Source: Capsulimonas sp.
GTDB lineage: Bacteria; Armatimonadota; Armatimonadia; Armatimonadales; Capsulimonadaceae
NCBI GenBank assembly: GCA_025963815.1
Contig: JAOQAA010000418.1
Location: 1 to 10,369, forward strand
DNA length: 10,369 nt
Direction of reading: 5' to 3'
Part shown: positions 7,801-10,369 of the stretch, piece after piece
Layout of the letters: every line of letters starts with the position of its first letter
Position numbering within the stretch: position 1 is the stretch's first letter
Notes under the pieces: model-generated
The model's database searches: none
The model's input: only the letters and a program-made list of their open reading frames with translations
What the model was told of the DNA's origin: nothing
Program-made: the position numbers and the translations under genes

Positions 7801-8379
7801 ATATACCAGAGCCCCCGACACACCAGCCCATTTTGACACAGCCACTGACACCGGACGGTTGGCCACGATTGCGCCATCCGGGCCGCGCAGCTTCAAAGTG
7901 ACTGTCCCCGGCGTTGGCGCGACGACCGATAGAATTGGCTCCGTCCCGTCGTGAGCCGTGTTTGTGACGACACACTGACGTGTCGCCTGCTCCAGCATCC
8001 GATGCAGTTCGTAGACGCGCTCCGACGGAACCTGGTGCGTGATCCGCGTCACGGTCCAGTCCTGCGTGTCCGACGCCAGCGCATAGCAAAACGGAGAATC
8101 GATCGACTGCTGAACCAACTGCCCCCTTTGGTCAGACGCACGCCATGTAAACCGCCCTTGATCGTCCGTCACAACGGTGTCCTCGGGCGTCACCTGCTGC
8201 CCTCCCTGAGTTGGCGGGAGCGCCCTCATATACAGCGTCGCCCGCGCCAGCAGCTTACCGTCCGCCGTCGTCGCGACGCCATGCACCACATGGGGCGCCC
8301 CGAGAGACTGTGCGTTCGCCGGCGCGAGGAGAGCGCTCGTCAAGACCATTGCCGAGGCTATGAAATTTCGAGGATGCAT
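4882..8379 (-). CDS. secreted multi-module protein with carboxypeptidase regulatory-like domains (paralogue 2)
   Basis: An 1165-aa exported protein, collinear with the 1164-aa paralogue downstream. The signal peptide is residues 1-23 (hydrophobic core about 5-20, cleavage after ANA, before Q24). The modules fall at equivalent positions: about 31-80 (HGVATTADGKLLARATLY, then VVTDDQGRFTW), 158-218, 248-302, 344-411 (TGHVIDADGKPAAGIDVYA, then TKTDANGAYRI), 459-529, 577-640, 682-734, 787-840, 890-968, 986-1049 and 1081-1137. Only three cysteines exist (98, 136, 207), and all three match paralogue 1, suggesting a structural role such as one disulfide. Shared islands are DGVTPAWGA (898-906), VAWLPG (957-962), QAARDGIWLSET (1046-1057) and ARPAGPLTD (1101-1109). 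No catalytic motif or anchor is visible. Its ATG lies 2 bases after the stop of paralogue 3 with only a weak ribosome site, so translation probably depends on coupling. The C-terminus is the most diverged of the three and ends VLTIKE. Function unknown. Confidence 0.88.
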   Translation of the reverse strand: MHPRNFIASAMVLTSALLAPANAQSLGAPHVVHGVATTADGKLLARATLYMRALPPTQGGQQVTPEDTVVTDDQGRFTWRASDQRGQLVQQSIDSPFCYALASDTQDWTVTRITHQVPSERVYELHRMLEQATRQCVVTNTAHDGTEPILSVVAPTPGTVTLKLRGPDGAIVANRPVSVAVSKWAGVSGALVYQGRTDEQGRLRLRCFPGETRLQVVVPGIGVVWTGSLLVLPGQDVERALPRLAAFARVSGKVEAPLAAPGMTVYAENWRWYQPETTTGPNGTFTLTDLLPGGNTLTASTPDGRSARLSVPLKPGEDRRGVTLIRQITPRIYSQRPATPEHSFVTGHVIDADGKPAAGIDVYARVSIPQYWRGRAMWDRLPMLATKTDANGAYRIESEGDRGWSSVTIVAKRPGFPAAIAAARSFTDASPGNLIMIDGPPPAKPRFERDLVPPTGHTELTVHVLRHGAPAAGVGVTLTMPGRADYFTMMWSDTPNDPAGDAVTPAMVTDANGDARFTDIAPGAWTISAIVRPADGTRQASLDRNLPRESALAEGVAVAVGAPRRFSLTLHGVLPVRTFQALAAGGRPVAKKQLLLSLALPPLANPSGQERLDTNSSGIGAFQPWTSGLVLYSAHYSDLPDQNSGNLPELAYSGDAGLIAQSPDLVETDPAIIRTTRREPGSIRVRLENAQGQRAAGSAAVDLDYGSEPYAASLDVHGEAVFSDIPTGPHRVAAFLPGQPAAPFVGSPGQPFPDNDTLIGVTDIRPTMITTAPDHETLVTFRPMPMGYIHGRIAAPGQTRNYAVTAPNVRDSLAQFHYERETGEFLFGPLPVGPTVLQLYRTPPSGGWASTKEPTNTVTVSQDHVANLVLTPDPDEPDITPQAIDAQSPLDARVLLSDGVTPAWGARVALMAPNSWRPAKVARTDALGIASIPDNNDISSYSPTPPIGDKINRPVLVAWLPGSNGASIVPDTPGKTIAITLPAPAAIHGRVTVAGKSIDGLTSSFTLVASYQGRGEIALLLQVKITAQSDGTFDLTGLTPGVYQIQAARDGIWLSETKTVTIDNGALPDLNFDIGAPATPMILHITNAQGKPLASRTVTLARPAGPLTDAYWPKTFTTDAGGDLRLEGLEAGLHQISIEGGRKKISFTAPAFAAGQAAQVLTIKE
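4886..4890 (-). promoter_or_regulatory. ribosome binding site of paralogue 1, inside paralogue 2
   Basis: On the minus strand this reads AAGGA, 7 bases before the ATG at 4878-4876. It is made from the last Lys-Glu codons of paralogue 2, just before its TAA at 4884-4882. Stop and start are 3 bases apart, an arrangement typical of translational coupling. Confidence 0.75.
4975..5307 (-). repeat. direct DNA repeat, copy 2 (3' end of paralogue 2)
   Basis: The copy in paralogue 2 is shifted 3477 bases from copy 1, and CCAAACG (5001-5007 against 1524-1530) and the 17-base identity at 5231-5247 keep the same offset. By eye it is more diverged from copies 1 and 3 than these are from each other, matching the protein comparison. 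Confidence 0.7.
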
Positions 8380-8381
8380 TC

Positions 8382-10369
8382 TTAAATTTTCTCTTTCGCG
8401 AATTTGCCGGGAACGAGAACCGTCACGGTGCGCGCCGGATCGCCAGCTTCAAACGCCGGTGCGAGGAAGGGTTTGCTCAGCGGGCTGTCGCCTTTTCCAT
8501 TCCCCGCGCTGATTTGATGTGGACCGGCTTCCAGGCCTTCCAAACGCACATCACTGGCGCTGTTCACGGGGAACGTGTCCGGCCAGAGCAAGTCTGTGAG
8601 CGGCCCGCTGGGTCGTGCGACGTGGACAAATTTGCCGGCGAAAGGTTTGCCCTTCGCGTCCCGCACATGGACGATCGTCACGACGCCGGGCGGCGCGATG
8701 TCGAGTGTGAGGTCGGGAAGGGGGGAGGCTCCGACGGTGATGGTCTGTGTCTCCGAAAGCCAAATCCCGTCGCGAGCGGCTTGAATGCAATACGTTCCGG
8801 CCGTAAGGCCGGCAAGATCGAAGGAGCCGTCGGCTTGGGCAGTGACATCGAAACTGAGCAGCGCGTTCAATTTGCCTTTGCCCTGATAGGCGGCCATGAT
8901 ACGGAACGTGGAGGGAAGACCCGTCACGGACTTTTTGCCCGCTGTCACGCGTCCATGGATCGAGACGGGAGCCGGCAGGACGAGCGATTTTGTTTCGCCG
9001 GATGTGTACGGCGTGATCGAAGCGCCGTACGATCCGGGCAGCCACGCGACCACCACCGGCGCCGTCGGACTGCCGGGAGGAACGGGAGTGGGCGTATCGA
9101 ACGACATCCACTCCTGCCGGTCCGTAATGCGTCCGTTGGCGTCGGTTCGGCCCGCAAAGGTCGCATTCTGGGCTGGCGGCGTATACACGGCGACGCGCGC
9201 TCCCCAGGCCGGCGTGATCCCGTCCGGCAGAAACACGCGGTCGTCGAGCCGCCACAGCGGCGTCGTGAGATTGGGCTCGGGGGAAGCCGGCGGCGGGTAG
9301 GGGGCCGGCTCCAGAACAAGGTGAATGACTTTGCCGGGCGTGATGTCCACCGTCTGGTAACGGTCGGCCCCAGCGTTGTTCTCCATGTCTTTGGTGATCC
9401 GCCACACCAGCAGCGTTGTCTTTCCGCGCGCGAACGGTCCCGCGACAAACTCGCCCGTATGGGCATCAAAATGAATGCTCTGGATGTTCGGAGGGTAAGG
9501 ATACGGCAGCAGCACACGGTAATTTTTGAGGTCGTCCACGCCCGTGAGCCGGCCCCGGACATACCCAAGCTGCTCTGGCCGCATTGTGGCGATTGTTTCC
9601 TTGCCGGACACAACGGACACAGTCCGAGACATCAGCATTCGGGTTTCGGCGAGGGCGGCGTCCGTAGGAAACGCCCTCCCCTCGGCCCCAAGCGAGATCG
9701 GGTTTTGCGGCCGGCGCCAGCCGGTTTGGACGATGTAGTCGCCGGAAGGCAGATCGGAAAAGACCGCTTCGCCGGCGCTGTCGATCGACGCGGCATATCG
9801 TGTGTTGGGTGTTGGGCCGACGACCATGGCGGAGCCGGAAGCCGGCCGCCCCATGGCGTTACGCAGCCGCACTCGCAGACGCCCCGATTTCTTCCGAACC
9901 ATACGCACATCCGGCGGCGCGTAATGGAAGAGGGCGGGAGAGACAGCGCAATAGGTCACGCCCTCGTAAAGCGGCTCCGTGGTGTTGGAAAGGCCACCCT
10001 GAGGCAGATCTCGAAACCGCGCCGTCACACGCCAGAGGCCCGTTTGCGGCAGCGTGAGGGAGGCTTTGCCATTGCGTTCCAGCCCCAAGCTGGTATTCGA
10101 TCGAGCGAGACCGGAGGTCAGTTCAAAGTCGAAGGAGATGGGAGAGGACGCCGGCGGAACACCATTCGATCCCAGGACGCGCAGCCGTGTGTCCGGCATG
10201 GCGGCGCCGACGTTCACGGAGAACGAGCGCGCCTGCGCGCCGCCGGCCGCCACTCCGATCGCGCCGCCCGTCAGCGGCTTGGGGTAACCTCCCGTCACGG
10301 CGGTGTCCGTACCGGTGGCCACAATGTTCCACAGGCCAGGCTCCAGGTTCTCAAAGCGCGCTTCGCCTT
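8382..10369 (-). CDS. multi-module protein with carboxypeptidase regulatory-like domains (paralogue 3, 5' end outside window)
   Basis: The reading frame is open from the right edge to the TAA at 8384-8382, giving 661 visible residues. The GTG at 10322-10320 is not the real start: the 15 codons upstream read GEARFENLEPGLWNI, homologous to GEATFEHLAPGLWDI at residue 511 of paralogue 1. About 510 residues, including any signal peptide, should therefore lie outside the window. Visible modules, numbered from the edge, include about 163-215 (LRVRLRNAMGRPASGSAMVV, then DSAGEAVFSDLPSGDY), 269-323, 376-447 (DGITPAWGA at 382-390, VAWLPG at 440-445), 469-532 and 564-620 (ARPSGPLTD at 584-592). QAARDGIWLSET is at 529-540. 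The C-terminal 100 residues are much closer to paralogue 1 than to paralogue 2, with an added KFAKEKI tail. It is the most upstream visible gene of the operon. Secretion is inferred from its paralogues. Function unknown. Confidence 0.88.
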   Translation of the reverse strand, partial: GEARFENLEPGLWNIVATGTDTAVTGGYPKPLTGGAIGVAAGGAQARSFSVNVGAAMPDTRLRVLGSNGVPPASSPISFDFELTSGLARSNTSLGLERNGKASLTLPQTGLWRVTARFRDLPQGGLSNTTEPLYEGVTYCAVSPALFHYAPPDVRMVRKKSGRLRVRLRNAMGRPASGSAMVVGPTPNTRYAASIDSAGEAVFSDLPSGDYIVQTGWRRPQNPISLGAEGRAFPTDAALAETRMLMSRTVSVVSGKETIATMRPEQLGYVRGRLTGVDDLKNYRVLLPYPYPPNIQSIHFDAHTGEFVAGPFARGKTTLLVWRITKDMENNAGADRYQTVDITPGKVIHLVLEPAPYPPPASPEPNLTTPLWRLDDRVFLPDGITPAWGARVAVYTPPAQNATFAGRTDANGRITDRQEWMSFDTPTPVPPGSPTAPVVVAWLPGSYGASITPYTSGETKSLVLPAPVSIHGRVTAGKKSVTGLPSTFRIMAAYQGKGKLNALLSFDVTAQADGSFDLAGLTAGTYCIQAARDGIWLSETQTITVGASPLPDLTLDIAPPGVVTIVHVRDAKGKPFAGKFVHVARPSGPLTDLLWPDTFPVNSASDVRLEGLEAGPHQISAGNGKGDSPLSKPFLAPAFEAGDPARTVTVLVPGKFAKEKI
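8389..8396 (-). promoter_or_regulatory. weak ribosome site of paralogue 2, inside paralogue 3
   Basis: On the minus strand this reads AAAGAGAA, within the codons for the KEK tail of paralogue 3. The GAG core is 11 bases from the ATG at 8379-8377, which is rather far. The TAA of paralogue 3 ends 2 bases before that ATG. Re-initiation by ribosomes finishing paralogue 3 seems more likely than independent loading. Confidence 0.4.
8514..8846 (-). repeat. direct DNA repeat, copy 3 (3' end of paralogue 3)
   Basis: The copy in paralogue 3 is exactly 7016 bases from copy 1 at every anchor checked (8536-8552, 8572-8585, 8597-8606). With copy 1 it forms the most similar pair in the window, and so a possible site for gene conversion or for a deletion that would remove about 7 kb. 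Confidence 0.8.

Noticed and set aside
8382..10322. Start of paralogue 3 at the GTG codon 10322-10320
   Set aside because: The frame stays open to the window edge, and the 15 upstream codons are homologous to paralogue 1. A start here would also cut a module in half and leave the protein without a signal peptide.

Overview
The window is a high-GC (roughly 60-65% by eye) bacterial segment read entirely from the minus strand. The Tat and Sec export signals, Shine-Dalgarno sites and envelope-type proteins fit a bacterium with many exported proteins, such as an Armatimonadota, Planctomycetota or Acidobacteriota member. The closest guess is an Armatimonadota (Capsulimonas-like) genome, but this rests on general style and not on a marker gene.

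In the direction of transcription (right to left) there are four genes. First comes the 3' part of a large gene (8382-10369, its 5' end outside the window). Two full-length paralogues of it follow (4882-8379, 1165 aa; 1384-4878, 1164 aa). Last is a Tat-exported aldo/keto reductase (214-1305). The three large genes are separated by only 2 and 3 bases, and the one Shine-Dalgarno site that can be recognised at these junctions lies inside the last codons of the preceding gene. They therefore look like one translationally coupled operon made by tandem duplication. The reductase follows after a 78-base gap with its own good Shine-Dalgarno site and no convincing terminator before it, so it may be the last gene of the same transcript. 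No promoter for the operon is visible; it should lie beyond the right edge.

The three large proteins are secreted (both visible N-termini carry Sec signal peptides) and consist of about ten or eleven consecutive small beta-sandwich modules. The clearest of these match the carboxypeptidase regulatory-like / transthyretin-like pattern (G-x-V-x-D-x-x-G-x-P ... T-D-x-x-G-x-F-x-x-x-x-L-x-P-G-x-Y). No catalytic domain, transmembrane anchor or sorting signal is visible in them, so they are probably binding, scaffold or surface-layer-type proteins of unknown substrate. Conserved islands shared by all three, especially near the C-terminus (DGxTPAWGA, VAWLPG, QAARDGIWLSET, ARPxGPLTD), mark them as one family whose function I do not recognise.

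The left edge (1-213) has no gene. It holds a cluster of GC-rich palindromic repeats: a 14-bp perfect inverted repeat, an 8-bp stem that competes with it, and two or three tandem hairpin units that each end in a GGTGGGT-type motif. This resembles the interspersed palindromic (REP-like) repeats found between genes in many bacteria.
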